This document shows positions 23,760 through 32,985 of a stretch of 64,000 nucleotides of DNA, piece after piece. The notes under the pieces were generated by a model that saw only the letters and a list, made by a program, of their open reading frames with translations, ran no database searches and was not told where the DNA came from. The position numbers and the translations under genes are program-made. Positions within the stretch are counted from its first letter, which is position 1. Each line of letters starts with the position of its first letter. Source of the DNA: Saccharopolyspora hordei (lineage in GTDB: Bacteria > Actinomycetota > Actinomycetes > Mycobacteriales > Pseudonocardiaceae); the NCBI RefSeq assembly GCF_013410345.1, contig NZ_JACCFJ010000001.1:1426001-1490000 (forward strand), given 5' to 3'.

Positions 23760-26728
23760 TCAGGCGTGCCGCTCGGACCGTGCACGTACGTGGCCCAGAG
23801 CTGACCACCCGGTGCCCGGGCGGTCGTCGTGCTGTTCACCTGCCTGCGCGGGCTCAGCGGAGGGCTGGTCGGGACCGTCCGCAGCTGCACCGCGTCGTTG
23901 CGCAGGAAGATGACGTCGAGCGGGCCACCGGCGTCCCGGACGAGCGTGTGCGGGTCACCGCTGATGGTGTCCACGGTGGGGACGGTGCTGTCGGTGCTGA
24001 GCCAGGTCCCGGTGCGCCACCGCATGACCGCAGACCCGAACAGCAGGTACTGCCCGCTCGCGTCGACCGAGAAGCTGCACTCCTCGTAGTTGCTGTACGG
24101 CTCGACCAGCACGGCGGGGTCGGTCGAGTACGGCCCGCTCACCTCCCCGGAGAACAGGTCGTGGATCGTGAGCGCACCACCGGCGCAGACGGCGGCCTTG
24201 GTCCCACCGTCCACCAGGCCGAACGAACTGATCACGGCTCCCGGAGACCTGCGCAGCTCGGCACCTGACGCGAGATCGCGCACCACGGCGACGTGCTCGG
24301 TGTACCCGTCCGGTGCCTCCACCTCCTCCGTCGTCACCAGTGAGCGGCCGTCCGGTCCCGGGTAGGACTCGTCGAACGTCGGGTCGGACCACGGGTGCTG
24401 GACGGGCGGGGCGGTCGGGTCGTCGAGGTCCCAGAGCACGATCGCGGCGTTCTCGCCGTCCATGGCCATGAGGAACCTGCCGTTGGCGCTGAACCGCAGC
24501 TCCCACGCGCCGATCCGTGGATCCGAGATGACGGGTTCCTCCGGGTGGTCGAGGTCCCACACTCGCACGCCGTGCTCGTCGTCCTCGGTCGCCAGCATCG
24601 TCCCGTCCTGCCGCAGGGCGACGAGGGTGTCGACGTTCGTCGGGATCTCCGCGTGCCGGGGCGCGGGCCCGAACAGGCCCCACCACACGGTCACGTCCCG
24701 GTCGGCGCTCCGCGGTTTCACGGCCACGACCTGGCCGTCGGAGCTGGCGACCATCTCGTCGACGTCCACCAGCGACGGGTGCGAAGCGAGTCGATCGACC
24801 CCGCTCCAGTACAGCCGCTGCTGGAACAACGCGCCCCACGCCTGTGCGCTGTCGGGGTCCTCGCGCCACGCGGCCAGCGCCAGCTGCAGGGCCTGTGACG
24901 GGTTGTTCTCGCCGGCCCGGTCGGCTTCCTGCACGAGCCGCCCGGCGTTGATCTGCCGGAGCCGGCCGTCCAGTTCCAGGTTGTTGGTGAGGACGACGCC
25001 GGTGAGCACTGCCGAGACCAGGGCGAGGACGCTGACGACGGCGGTGGTGGTGCGCCAGCGGCGTTGGGTGCGGCGGTGGGTTCGTTCGGCGGTGTGGATG
25101 TAGTCGCGGAGGGACTCGGGGACGTCGCTGTTGCGGCGGGCCACCCAGGTGGTGGCTTCGGCGAGCAGGGGGCCGGTGAGCTGGGCGCCGGAGTTCTTGA
25201 GGTCGTGGAGCTTGGCTTGCCAGGCGAGGAAGTCGGCGTCGTCGTCGAGCCAGCTGCGCAGGGTGGGCCAGTGGTCGATGAGTGCTTGGTGGGGGAGTTC
25301 GACACGGCCGTCGTGGACGACGACCAGGCGTTGCCCGGCGAACTCCGAGGCGAGTTCCCGCAGTTCGGGTTCCAGGTCCGCCCACAGCACGCTGCGTCGG
25401 ACGTGCCCGGTGTCGCCGTCGGGGCGGGTCAGGCTGGTGAGGAGTCTCCGGGCTCTGCGGAGCCCTTCGGTGCCCAGACCGTCGAGGACGTCGTCGGCGC
25501 GGTGGGCGAGCGCGCCGGTGACCCGGCCGAGCTCCTGGTAGGCCTCGTGGGTCAGCCAGACGCCGTGCCGGTTCTGCCAGAGCTGGTCGAGCACCGTCGA
25601 CAGCAGCGCCAGTTGACCGGGCGGGCAGTCGTGCACGATCGCCTCGGGCAACCCGGCCTCGAACGCCAGGCCGGCGCGCTCGGCCGGGACCTCGATCGCC
25701 TGCCGCAGCTGCTCCGGGCGCATCGGCTTGAGCAGCCACACCGCCTGCCCGAGCTGCTGCGCGGTGTCCGGGGTGACCAGCTCGTCCAGCGACCGCGACC
25801 GGAGCGTGAGCACCACTCGCAACGGGTGCTCCGCGATGTGCTGGACGATCCGTTCGAGCTTCGCGCGCGCGGCCGTGCGGTCGGCGACCACCTCTTCCTC
25901 GAACTGGTCGAGGAACAGCACCCCGCGGGTGGGCAGCGACTCGTCCTCGCCCGGCTCCACGACCTCGGTCCCGGCCTGCCGGAGACGGGGGATGAGACCC
26001 GCCCGCACCAGCGAGGACTTCCCACTGCCCGACGGCCCCGAGATGGCGACCATCCGCTGCCGTTCCAGCACCTCCAGCAGTTCGGCGACCTCGGCGTCAC
26101 GGCCGTGGAAGCGGTCCGCGTCGGACTCCCGGAACGTCTCCAGCCCGCGGTACGGGTTGTGGTCGGAGTCCACCCACTCGCGCAACACCGCGATCGGCAG
26201 CAGGTGCGCGGTCGCCTCGTTGCTGCCCGACCTGGTGACGACCATGCCGACGACGCCGCCCAGCTCCCTGTCCCACACGGGGGCGCCGCTGAACCCCTGC
26301 ACGATCTGCTCGTGGTGGGCGTCGACCGACATCTGCACCCGGTTCCCGCCCTGCGTCCCCGCGAGCACGCCGCTCACCCACACACCCTCCGGGTGCGCGG
26401 GCGTGCACCCGAGCACCCGGAACCGGTGGTCGAGGAGCGACCGTTCGAGCCGCACCGGGGCCGGGCGGGTGCCGGCGGGCGGGTCGAGCAGGCGCAGCAC
26501 CGCGATGTCCTGGTCGGTGTCGAGCGAGTCGACCTCCACCGCACTGGAGCTGCCGTCCACCAGCGGGAACTCCGCGGTGACGCCGTCGAACCCCTCCACG
26601 ACGTGCGCGCACGTGGCCACGCGATCACCGGGCAGCACGAAACCCGTGCCCAGCAGCGACCCGCCCGCGACCAAGCGCACCAGCGAGGCCGCCAGCGGCT
26701 CGGCCGCGGTGAGGTCGGACGCCGTCAC
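23735..26728 (-). CDS. Trypsin-like protease - nSTAND NTPase - WD40 protein, frameshifted near its end
   Basis: 997 residues in this frame, and about 1,290 if the frameshift is repaired. Residues 10-190 are a trypsin-like domain with an intact triad: H42 in TCAHVV, D74 in DQDIAVL, S147 in GFSGAPVWD. Then NPYRGLETF and the nSTAND NTPase: Walker A GPSGSGKS at 231-238, Walker B LFLDQFEE at 271-278. A membrane-spanning helix lies near 561-582 (TTAVVSVLALVSAVLTGVVL), then WD-type beta blades. The GTG start has GGGAGG 6 nt upstream and lies 2 nt after the previous stop. Such proteins are predicted sensors/effectors of biological-conflict systems that cleave targets on activation. Confidence 0.88.
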   Translation of the reverse strand: MTASDLTAAEPLAASLVRLVAGGSLLGTGFVLPGDRVATCAHVVEGFDGVTAEFPLVDGSSSAVEVDSLDTDQDIAVLRLLDPPAGTRPAPVRLERSLLDHRFRVLGCTPAHPEGVWVSGVLAGTQGGNRVQMSVDAHHEQIVQGFSGAPVWDRELGGVVGMVVTRSGSNEATAHLLPIAVLREWVDSDHNPYRGLETFRESDADRFHGRDAEVAELLEVLERQRMVAISGPSGSGKSSLVRAGLIPRLRQAGTEVVEPGEDESLPTRGVLFLDQFEEEVVADRTAARAKLERIVQHIAEHPLRVVLTLRSRSLDELVTPDTAQQLGQAVWLLKPMRPEQLRQAIEVPAERAGLAFEAGLPEAIVHDCPPGQLALLSTVLDQLWQNRHGVWLTHEAYQELGRVTGALAHRADDVLDGLGTEGLRRARRLLTSLTRPDGDTGHVRRSVLWADLEPELRELASEFAGQRLVVVHDGRVELPHQALIDHWPTLRSWLDDDADFLAWQAKLHDLKNSGAQLTGPLLAEATTWVARRNSDVPESLRDYIHTAERTHRRTQRRWRTTTAVVSVLALVSAVLTGVVLTNNLELDGRLRQINAGRLVQEADRAGENNPSQALQLALAAWREDPDSAQAWGALFQQRLYWSGVDRLASHPSLVDVDEMVASSDGQVVAVKPRSADRDVTVWWGLFGPAPRHAEIPTNVDTLVALRQDGTMLATEDDEHGVRVWDLDHPEEPVISDPRIGAWELRFSANGRFLMAMDGENAAIVLWDLDDPTAPPVQHPWSDPTFDESYPGPDGRSLVTTEEVEAPDGYTEHVAVVRDLASGAELRRSPGAVISSFGLVDGGTKAAVCAGGALTIHDLFSGEVSGPYSTDPAVLVEPYSNYEECSFSVDASGQYLLFGSAVMRWRTGTWLSTDSTVPTVDTISGDPHTLVRDAGGPLDVIFLRNDAVQLRTVPTSPPLSPRRQVNSTTTARAPGGQLWATYVHGPSGTPEDHGRRSR

Positions 26729-26729
26729 G

Positions 26730-27251
26730 TCACCCCTCCCGCCTGGCACGGACGCTCGGTGCTCGCACCGGCCGCCTGCCCACCACCCCGGCCAGCGCCT
26801 CGTCCCACACCGGGGCGCCGCTGAAGCCGGGGTCGACGTGCCAGAGGCCGGGGTCGACCGCCATCGGGACGAGACCGGCACCCTGCGCGCCGAGCAGCCG
26901 ACCGGTCACCCGGACACCGTCGGGCACGTCGTGCGGGAAGCCGACGGTGCGGAAGCGGTGGTCGGCGACGTCACCCGAGATGCGCGCGGGAGCGGGCAGC
27001 GCCCCCGGTGGCGGCTCGGCCAGGCGCAGCAGGGCGACGTCCAGCGCCTCGTCCTGCTCCAGCACCTCGACGGCGTGCCCGCGGGTGCCCAGCAGCGGGG
27101 AGTCCGCGACCAGGTCCGCGGCGCCGTCGACGACGTGGGCGCAGGGGGCGACCACGTCCGGGGCGACCCGGAACCCCGCCCCCAGGACGCGCTCGCCAGC
27201 GCGCACCCGGACGAGGGCGGGGCCGAGCGGACCGACCGCCGGACCGGTCAT
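26730..27251 (-). CDS. Short trypsin-like protease domain protein, C-terminally truncated
   Basis: 173 residues; the ATG at 27251 forms TGATG with the stop of the Trypco1 gene. The protease domain resembles that of the next gene: H in APCAHVVDG, D in ALDVALLRL and S in DPGFSGAPVWD. But after AGVVG the chain ends in RRPVRAPSVRARREG instead of the last two strands seen in the neighbour (GVVGMVVTRSGS and on). The fold may therefore be incomplete or completed in trans. It is encoded between Trypco1 and the large STAND gene with 1-2 nt spacing on either side. Confidence 0.8.
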   Translation of the reverse strand: MTGPAVGPLGPALVRVRAGERVLGAGFRVAPDVVAPCAHVVDGAADLVADSPLLGTRGHAVEVLEQDEALDVALLRLAEPPPGALPAPARISGDVADHRFRTVGFPHDVPDGVRVTGRLLGAQGAGLVPMAVDPGLWHVDPGFSGAPVWDEALAGVVGRRPVRAPSVRARREG

Positions 27252-27568
27252 CAGGACTTGTCGACGCCGGTCCACTCGATGGTGACGTTGAAGTTCGCCT
27301 CGCCCGCGGACTTGGCCACCGCCAGGCTCGCCTCACCGGTCACCTTGATGCCGAACTGCACGTTCACCTTCGCCGGCGGCTGCTCCATCGCGCGCAGCTC
27401 GCCGAGCACCGCTTCGGCGGCGGACCGGATGTTGCCCATCGCCTTCTGCACGGTCTCCGACGCCTGCACCACGCGGCTGCCGCTGCCGACCGGGATCGAC
27501 CCCGCGCCGTCAGCGGACTCGACGACCAGCTCGCCGCCGTCCTCCAGTGGCATCCGCACCAACGTCAT
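27251..27568 (-). CDS. Trypsin-co-occurring domain 1 protein (Trypco1 / CU044_2847 family)
   Basis: 105 residues from the ATG at 27568 with GGGGG 7 nt upstream. It shows the compact Trypco1 pattern: LVRMPLEDGGELVVESA, a helix (ETVQKAMGNIRSAAEAVLGEL), then the beta strands KVNVQFGIKVTGEASLAVAK and NFNVTIEW. This family was named because it sits next to trypsin-like proteases in predicted NTP-dependent conflict systems (Kaur, Burroughs, Iyer and Aravind). Here it is the first gene of such a cassette, followed by two protease-containing genes in the same operon. It is thought to act as an adaptor or substrate of the protease. Confidence 0.85.
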   Translation of the reverse strand: MTLVRMPLEDGGELVVESADGAGSIPVGSGSRVVQASETVQKAMGNIRSAAEAVLGELRAMEQPPAKVNVQFGIKVTGEASLAVAKSAGEANFNVTIEWTGVDKS

Positions 27569-27765
27569 CGCACGACCCCCAGTCCGTCCGCAGTCGTGAT
27601 CGAAGTTACCCGGAGATCGACACCACCGGGAGAGGTTTCCGCAACTCCCGGTAAGGCCCTCATTCGGGTGACGCACGGCCGGGTCTCGGGTCCTCCGGTG
27701 CGGGGTAGCCCGGGAGCGGCATGCACACGGGGAAACGCGCGTCTTCCACCCGGAGGTGGTCCGTC

Positions 27766-28899
<1,134 letters not shown>

Positions 28900-28905
28900 A
28901 CCGCG

Positions 28906-28938
28906 CGTGAGCGCTGCCCGGGCCGAGCAGCGCTCACG
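28906..28938. terminator. Terminator hairpin between convergent genes
   Basis: CGTGAGCGCTGC (28906-28917) pairs perfectly with 28927-28938 across a 9-nt loop. It probably serves both the dehydrogenase and the monooxygenase gene. Its GTGAGNG outer arm recalls the repeat at 2997 and 12412. Confidence 0.75.
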
Positions 28939-28944
28939 GCTCCG

Positions 28945-30507
28945 TCAGCGGTCGAGGACCGTGCGCAGGGCCTTCTCCAGGTCCGCGGGGGAACCCGCGC
29001 CGCGGCTGCGCCAGGCGATGAAGCGGTCCGGGCGCACCAGCACCGCGCCGTCGGAGGTGACGCCGTACTTGCCGGTCCAGTCGCCGGTGAGCTCCCGGCC
29101 CAGCAGGTGCGCCCGCAGGCGGACCCCGAGCTCGGTGGCCAGCCGCTCAGCGGCGCTCGCCCACGACTCGGACTCGGTGAGCAGCACGAACTCGCGGCCG
29201 AACAGGTCGATGGTGGACAGCTCGCCGTCCGGGCCGGTCAGCCGGACGTGCGGGGCGCGCGAGCCGGGGCGCCCGGTCGGTGCGGTCGGGTCCTCCAGCA
29301 GCTCGCCCGCGTCACCGGGCTCGGCGACGACCGCGCCGTTGTGCCGGTAGCCGAACAGCAGCAGACCCGGGTCCTCGATCGGCGGGGTGTCGTCGGGCCG
29401 CCGCAAGTGCGGCATGGACCGCGCGATGGCGTTCTTGTACTGGTTCTCCGCGATGAGCTCGCCCACCGGGCGCCGCTCGGCGTCGTGGCTGTCCAGCAGG
29501 CCCGGTCCGGCTTCGCCGCGGAGCACCGCGGCGAGCTTCCACGCGAGGTAGAAGCCGTCCAGCAGCGCCAGGTTGCCGCCCAGGCCGCCCTGCGGGGGCA
29601 TGGTGTGCGCGGCGTCGCCGACCAGGTGGACGCGCCCCAGCGAGAACCGGTCCGCGACGTGCATGCCGGCCGTCGTGGTGTCGGCCTCGAGGACCTCGAC
29701 CTCCACCTCCGGGGTGCCGATGACCAGGCGGACCTGCTCCAGCGCGCGCTCTTCGGGGAAGTCGGCGAGCGTCTCCCGCTCCGGGTCGTAGCCGACCCCG
29801 ACCACGAACTGGTCCGGGTGGTCGGTGCTGACCAGGAACCCCATGCCGCCGGAGAGCCGCGGGTTCTGCAGGTTGTAGAGGACCTGGCGGTCGCCCACGA
29901 CGGGCGCCAGGTCGGCGCGGACCACCCAGAGCACCGCGTGCCACAGGCTGCCGCGACCGTGGGTGCCGATCCCCAACCGCTCGCGGACCGGGCTGCGGTG
30001 CCCGTCCGCGGCCACCAGGTAGTCGGCGTGCACCACGTGGGTGCCGGTGGTGTCGGAGAGGACCGCGCGCACCCCGGACTCGTCCTGCTCGAACGACTCC
30101 AGCGTCGTGGCGAAGCGGATCTCGGCCCCCAGCTCGCGGGCGCGGTCGACGAGCAGGCGCTCGGCGCTGGCCTGGCTGGCGTCCGCCGAGCGGGCGGGCG
30201 TCAGGTGGTCGAGCGGGAGGAACGTGTCCTGCATGATCTCGCGGAACACCGGGCCGCTCGCGCTCTCCGCGATGCGCAGGCAGAAGCCCCGGTCCCGTGG
30301 TGAGGCGTCGACCATGGCGTCGGCCAGGCCGACGTAGCCCAGCGCTTCCATCACGTCGTGCTGCTGGCCGCGGGCCTTCGGGTGCGTCGACGTGCTCGGG
30401 TGGCGCTCGACCACCAGCGAGGGCGTGCCGTGCAGGCCGAGGAACGCAGCGGTGGACAGGCCGGCCAGCCCGGCGCCGACGACCAGGACGGGAGTGTGTT
30501 CGGACAT
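28945..30507 (-). CDS. FAD-dependent aromatic monooxygenase (PheA/TfdB-type)
   Basis: 520 residues from the ATG at 30507 (GGGGG 7 nt upstream). It begins with a dinucleotide-binding motif (VLVVGAGLAGLSTAAFLGLHG) followed by an RGQQHD-like segment. The middle has the second FAD motif GDAAHTMPPQGGLGGN. The C-terminal thioredoxin-like domain ends at FIAWRSRG. The family hydroxylates phenols, polyketide aromatics or antibiotics such as rifampicin-type naphthols. The divergent TetR gene and the palindromes between them suggest induction by its aromatic substrate. The substrate cannot be told from the sequence. Confidence 0.9.
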   Translation of the reverse strand: MSEHTPVLVVGAGLAGLSTAAFLGLHGTPSLVVERHPSTSTHPKARGQQHDVMEALGYVGLADAMVDASPRDRGFCLRIAESASGPVFREIMQDTFLPLDHLTPARSADASQASAERLLVDRARELGAEIRFATTLESFEQDESGVRAVLSDTTGTHVVHADYLVAADGHRSPVRERLGIGTHGRGSLWHAVLWVVRADLAPVVGDRQVLYNLQNPRLSGGMGFLVSTDHPDQFVVGVGYDPERETLADFPEERALEQVRLVIGTPEVEVEVLEADTTTAGMHVADRFSLGRVHLVGDAAHTMPPQGGLGGNLALLDGFYLAWKLAAVLRGEAGPGLLDSHDAERRPVGELIAENQYKNAIARSMPHLRRPDDTPPIEDPGLLLFGYRHNGAVVAEPGDAGELLEDPTAPTGRPGSRAPHVRLTGPDGELSTIDLFGREFVLLTESESWASAAERLATELGVRLRAHLLGRELTGDWTGKYGVTSDGAVLVRPDRFIAWRSRGAGSPADLEKALRTVLDR

Positions 30508-30522
30508 CGCGGTGCCCCCTTC

Positions 30523-30572
30523 GAACAGCGTTCGTTCAACGAACACTGTTCTACGCGCGAACGGTGTTCGCG
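30523..30572. promoter_or_regulatory. Twin palindromic operators between monooxygenase and TetR genes
   Basis: 30523-30551 is an almost perfect 29-bp palindrome (GAACAGCGTTCGTT, centre C, AACGAACACTGTTC). 30556-30572 is a perfect one (CGCGAAC-GGT-GTTCGCG). Both are built from GAAC/GTTC and fill the 107-bp divergent gap, as expected for TetR binding that controls both genes. Confidence 0.75.
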
Positions 30573-30614
30573 TCAAGTACGGTGTGCGTGGCAGCAGCGA
30601 AGCGGAGGAGAGCG

Positions 30615-31310
30615 ATGTCGGTGCCCGTCCCGCCCTGGCAGCAGCGCGCAGCGCGCCAGCGCTCGGTGAAGCAGCCGTTGAGCCTCGAGCTGATCGTGCG
30701 CACCGCGCTCGAGCTGCTCGACGCCGAGGGCCTGGACGCGGTCAGCATGCGCAAGGTCGCGCAACGCCTGGGCACCGGCGCCGCGTCGCTCTACGCCCAC
30801 GTGCGGAACAAGGACGAGCTGCACGAGCTCGTGCTCGACCTGGTGATCGGCGAGATCGCCCTGCCCGAACCCGACCCGGAGAAGTGGCAGGACCAGCTCA
30901 AGGAGCTCGTCCGGCAGCAGGTCGCGGTGCTCAGCGCGCACCCCGGCATCGCCCAGGTCGTCATGCGCACCCCCGCGCCCACCGGTCCGAACGCGCTGCG
31001 GGTCAGCGAGGCGATGCTGGCGATCCTGCGGTCGGCCGGGATGCCGGACCGCGTGGTCGCCTTCGCCGTGGACGTCCTCGCCCTCTACGGCACGGCGGTG
31101 GCCCTGGAGCGCACCGCCGACTTCGGGCTCAGCGACGACGAGCGGCGCGAGCGGCTCGCCCAGGTCGAGCAGTACTTCGGCGCGCTGCCGCCCGAGCGCT
31201 TCCCCACGATCACGGCCCTGCTGCCTGCTCTGGTGTCCGGCAGCGACGACGAGCGGTTCGAGTTCGGCCTCGACCTCCTCGTGCGGGGGCTCGCCGCCCA
31301 CGCGCCCTGA
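30615..31310 (+). CDS. TetR-family repressor with TetR_C-type ligand domain
   Basis: 231 residues from the ATG at 30615 with GGAGGAG upstream. The helix-turn-helix is at about 22-65 (LIVRTALELLDAEGLDAVSM, RVAQRL-like helix, GTGAASLYAHVRNKDELHELV). The ligand domain matches the tetracycline-repressor C-terminal type (GLSDDERRERLAQVEQYFGALP). The divergent gene is an aromatic monooxygenase, and two palindromes lie in between. It most likely represses both itself and the monooxygenase until a substrate binds. Confidence 0.9.
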   Translation: MSVPVPPWQQRAARQRSVKQPLSLELIVRTALELLDAEGLDAVSMRKVAQRLGTGAASLYAHVRNKDELHELVLDLVIGEIALPEPDPEKWQDQLKELVRQQVAVLSAHPGIAQVVMRTPAPTGPNALRVSEAMLAILRSAGMPDRVVAFAVDVLALYGTAVALERTADFGLSDDERRERLAQVEQYFGALPPERFPTITALLPALVSGSDDERFEFGLDLLVRGLAAHAP

Positions 31311-31427
31311 CCGCCCGCGCGCGCCGGGTGACCGGCGGATGACCGTGCGCAGGGGCGCTGCGACCGATGACACGTTGTCGAGCAGCAGTGCCGTGGGCGC
31401 TGGGGTCGGCCGTTACTGTTGTCGGTC

Positions 31428-32051
31428 ATGGACGTTCGGGTCGTGGACCACCCACTGGCGAAGGCAAGGCTGTCCACCATGCGCGACGCGCGCACCAACA
31501 GTGCTGCGTTCCGCGCCGCCTTGCAGGAGCTCACCCTGATGCTCATCTACGAGGCCACCCGGGACGCCGAGGTCGCGGTGGAGCCGATCCACACCCCGGT
31601 GGCGCGCACCGACGGCTACCGGCTGGCCAACCCGCCGCTGCTGGTGCCGGTGCTGCGGGCGGGCCTCGGCATGGCCGACCAGGCGCACCGGTTGATCCCG
31701 GAGGCGCAGATGGGCTTCGTGGGCCTGGCGCGCGACGAGACCACGCTGCAGCCCACCCCGTACCTGGAGTCGCTGCCCGCCGACCTGTCCGGCCGCCCGG
31801 TGTTCGTGCTCGACCCGATGCTGGCCACCGGCGGTTCGATGGCGCACACGATCCGGATCCTGGCCGAGCGCGGCGCCAGCGACGTCACCGCGATCTGCAC
31901 GCTGGCGGCGCCGGAGGGCCTGCGGCGGCTGGAGGAGTCGGACCTGCCGGTGCGTGTGGTGACCGCGAGCGTCGACGAGCGGCTCAACGACTCCGGCTAC
32001 ATCGTCCCGGGCCTCGGCGACGCGGGCGACCGCGAGTACGGCGCGGTCTGA
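31428..32051 (+). CDS. upp: Uracil phosphoribosyltransferase
   Basis: 207 residues. It converts uracil and PRPP to UMP. The PRPP-binding signature is [20 protein letters not shown]-terminal elements [13 protein letters not shown] and [11 protein letters not shown] are typical, and GDREYGAV at the end is the uracil-binding tail. I use the ATG at 31428 since the only codon upstream is a TTG. It takes uracil released by the pyrimidine phosphorylase at the left edge. In Mycobacterium upp is next to pmmB and deoD, and here those genes lie 3-5 kb downstream. Confidence 0.95.
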   Translation: MDVRVVDHPLAKARLSTMRDARTNSAAFRAALQELTLMLIYEATRDAEVAVEPIHTPVARTDGYRLANPPLLVPVLRAGLGMADQAHRLIPEAQMGFVGLARDETTLQPTPYLESLPADLSGRPVFVLDPMLATGGSMAHTIRILAERGASDVTAICTLAAPEGLRRLEESDLPVRVVTASVDERLNDSGYIVPGLGDAGDREYGAV

Positions 32052-32055
32052 GCGG

Positions 32056-32646
32056 TCAGCGCCGCCAGCCGGCCATCCCGTTCTCCAGCGCCCGGTGGTA
32101 GCGGTCGCTGGTCGCCTCGCCCGCGGGCGCGGACCCGAGCAGCTCCAGCGAGACCAGGCCGTGCACCAGGGCCCACGCGGCGAAGACGATCTCGTCCGGA
32201 TCGGTCTCCACCAGCACGCCCCGCTCGATGCCGCGCGCGATGGTGTCCTGCAGCGGTCGCAGGCTGCGCAGCGCGGCGGCCAGGGCGTCCTCGTCCGGGG
32301 TGAAGTCGGGCACCGCCCGGCCGAACATGATCGAGTAGAAGTGCGGGTTGGCCAGCGCGCTCTCGCGGTAGGCCAGGCCGAGCTCGTGCAGGTCGGCCAT
32401 CGGGTCGTCGGTGCGGGGCACCTGCTCCATCCGGTCGCCGAGCCGCCGGAAGCCCTCCACGTACAGCTCGCGGACCAGCCCCGGTTTGCCGCCGAACAGC
32501 GAGTACACCGCGGTGGTGGAGGTGTCGACGTCCGAGGCCAGCCGCCGCAGGCTCAGCCCCTCGGGGCCGTGCGCGGACAGCAGCTCGCCCGCTCGGTCCA
32601 GCAGCCGGACGCGCAGTGCGTCGTCGTGCGCTCGCGGTCTCGCCAT
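32056..32646 (-). CDS. TetR-family regulator
   Basis: 196 residues with an N-terminal helix-turn-helix (LLDRAGELLSAHGPEGLSLRR, DVDTSTTAVYSLFGGKPGLV) and a WHG-type C-terminal domain (LALAYRESAL-like helix with NPHFYSIMFGRAVPDF, then ALVHGLVSLELLG). It lies convergent to upp with 4 nt between the stops. No obvious target operon is adjacent; the divergent neighbour is the toxin-antitoxin pair, which has its own operator. Ligand unknown. Confidence 0.88.
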   Translation of the reverse strand: MARPRAHDDALRVRLLDRAGELLSAHGPEGLSLRRLASDVDTSTTAVYSLFGGKPGLVRELYVEGFRRLGDRMEQVPRTDDPMADLHELGLAYRESALANPHFYSIMFGRAVPDFTPDEDALAAALRSLRPLQDTIARGIERGVLVETDPDEIVFAAWALVHGLVSLELLGSAPAGEATSDRYHRALENGMAGWRR

Positions 32647-32736
32647 GGAGTCGTCCGTCCTCGTCGTGCGCCGGGGAACCGCCCGGAGCGCTCGGCCGCG
32701 GCGGTCCCACCGGCCGAAACTATCTCCTTCACCGTC

Positions 32737-32755
32737 TGGTATCAGCGCGATACCA
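32737..32755. promoter_or_regulatory. Palindromic operator of the toxin-antitoxin pair
   Basis: TGGTATC-AGCGC-GATACCA, a 7-bp perfect inverted repeat ending 8 nt before the antitoxin ATG. It is the likely autoregulatory site of the ribbon-helix-helix protein and probably overlaps the promoter. Confidence 0.65.
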
Positions 32756-32763
32756 TCTTCCCC

Positions 32764-32970
32764 ATGGCCATGACGTTGCGCCTCACCGAGGAAGAGGACC
32801 AGCGGCTCGCCGAGCTGGCGGCGGCCGAAGGGCGGTCCAAGCAGGAGGTCGTGCGCAGCGCGCTGGCTGACCGCTGGGCCCGGCAGCAGAAGGAGCAGCA
32901 GCTGGACGAGGTGGTCCAGCGGGTGCTGCCGCGCTACCGGGGCTTGCTCGACAGGCTCGGCAGCGCATGA
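32764..32970 (+). CDS. Ribbon-helix-helix (CopG-like) antitoxin
   Basis: 68 residues (ATG at 32764, or 32770). The ribbon strand MTLRLTEEEDQRL is followed by the helix-turn-helix LAELAAAEGRSKQEVVRSAL, which is the classic RHH_1 pattern. A charged helical tail (WARQQKEQQLDEVVQRVL) would wrap the toxin. It is immediately upstream of the Doc-like gene (15 nt). The palindrome at 32737-32755 is its presumed operator. Small RHH proteins of this kind bind their own promoter as part of type II toxin-antitoxin pairs. Confidence 0.82.
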   Translation: MAMTLRLTEEEDQRLAELAAAEGRSKQEVVRSALADRWARQQKEQQLDEVVQRVLPRYRGLLDRLGSA

Positions 32971-32985
32971 TCGACCATTGACCGC

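Noticed and set aside
23735-23762. Programmed -1 frameshift joining the two STAND parts
   Set aside because: No slippery heptamer or downstream pseudoknot is apparent, so a one-base loss is the simpler reading.
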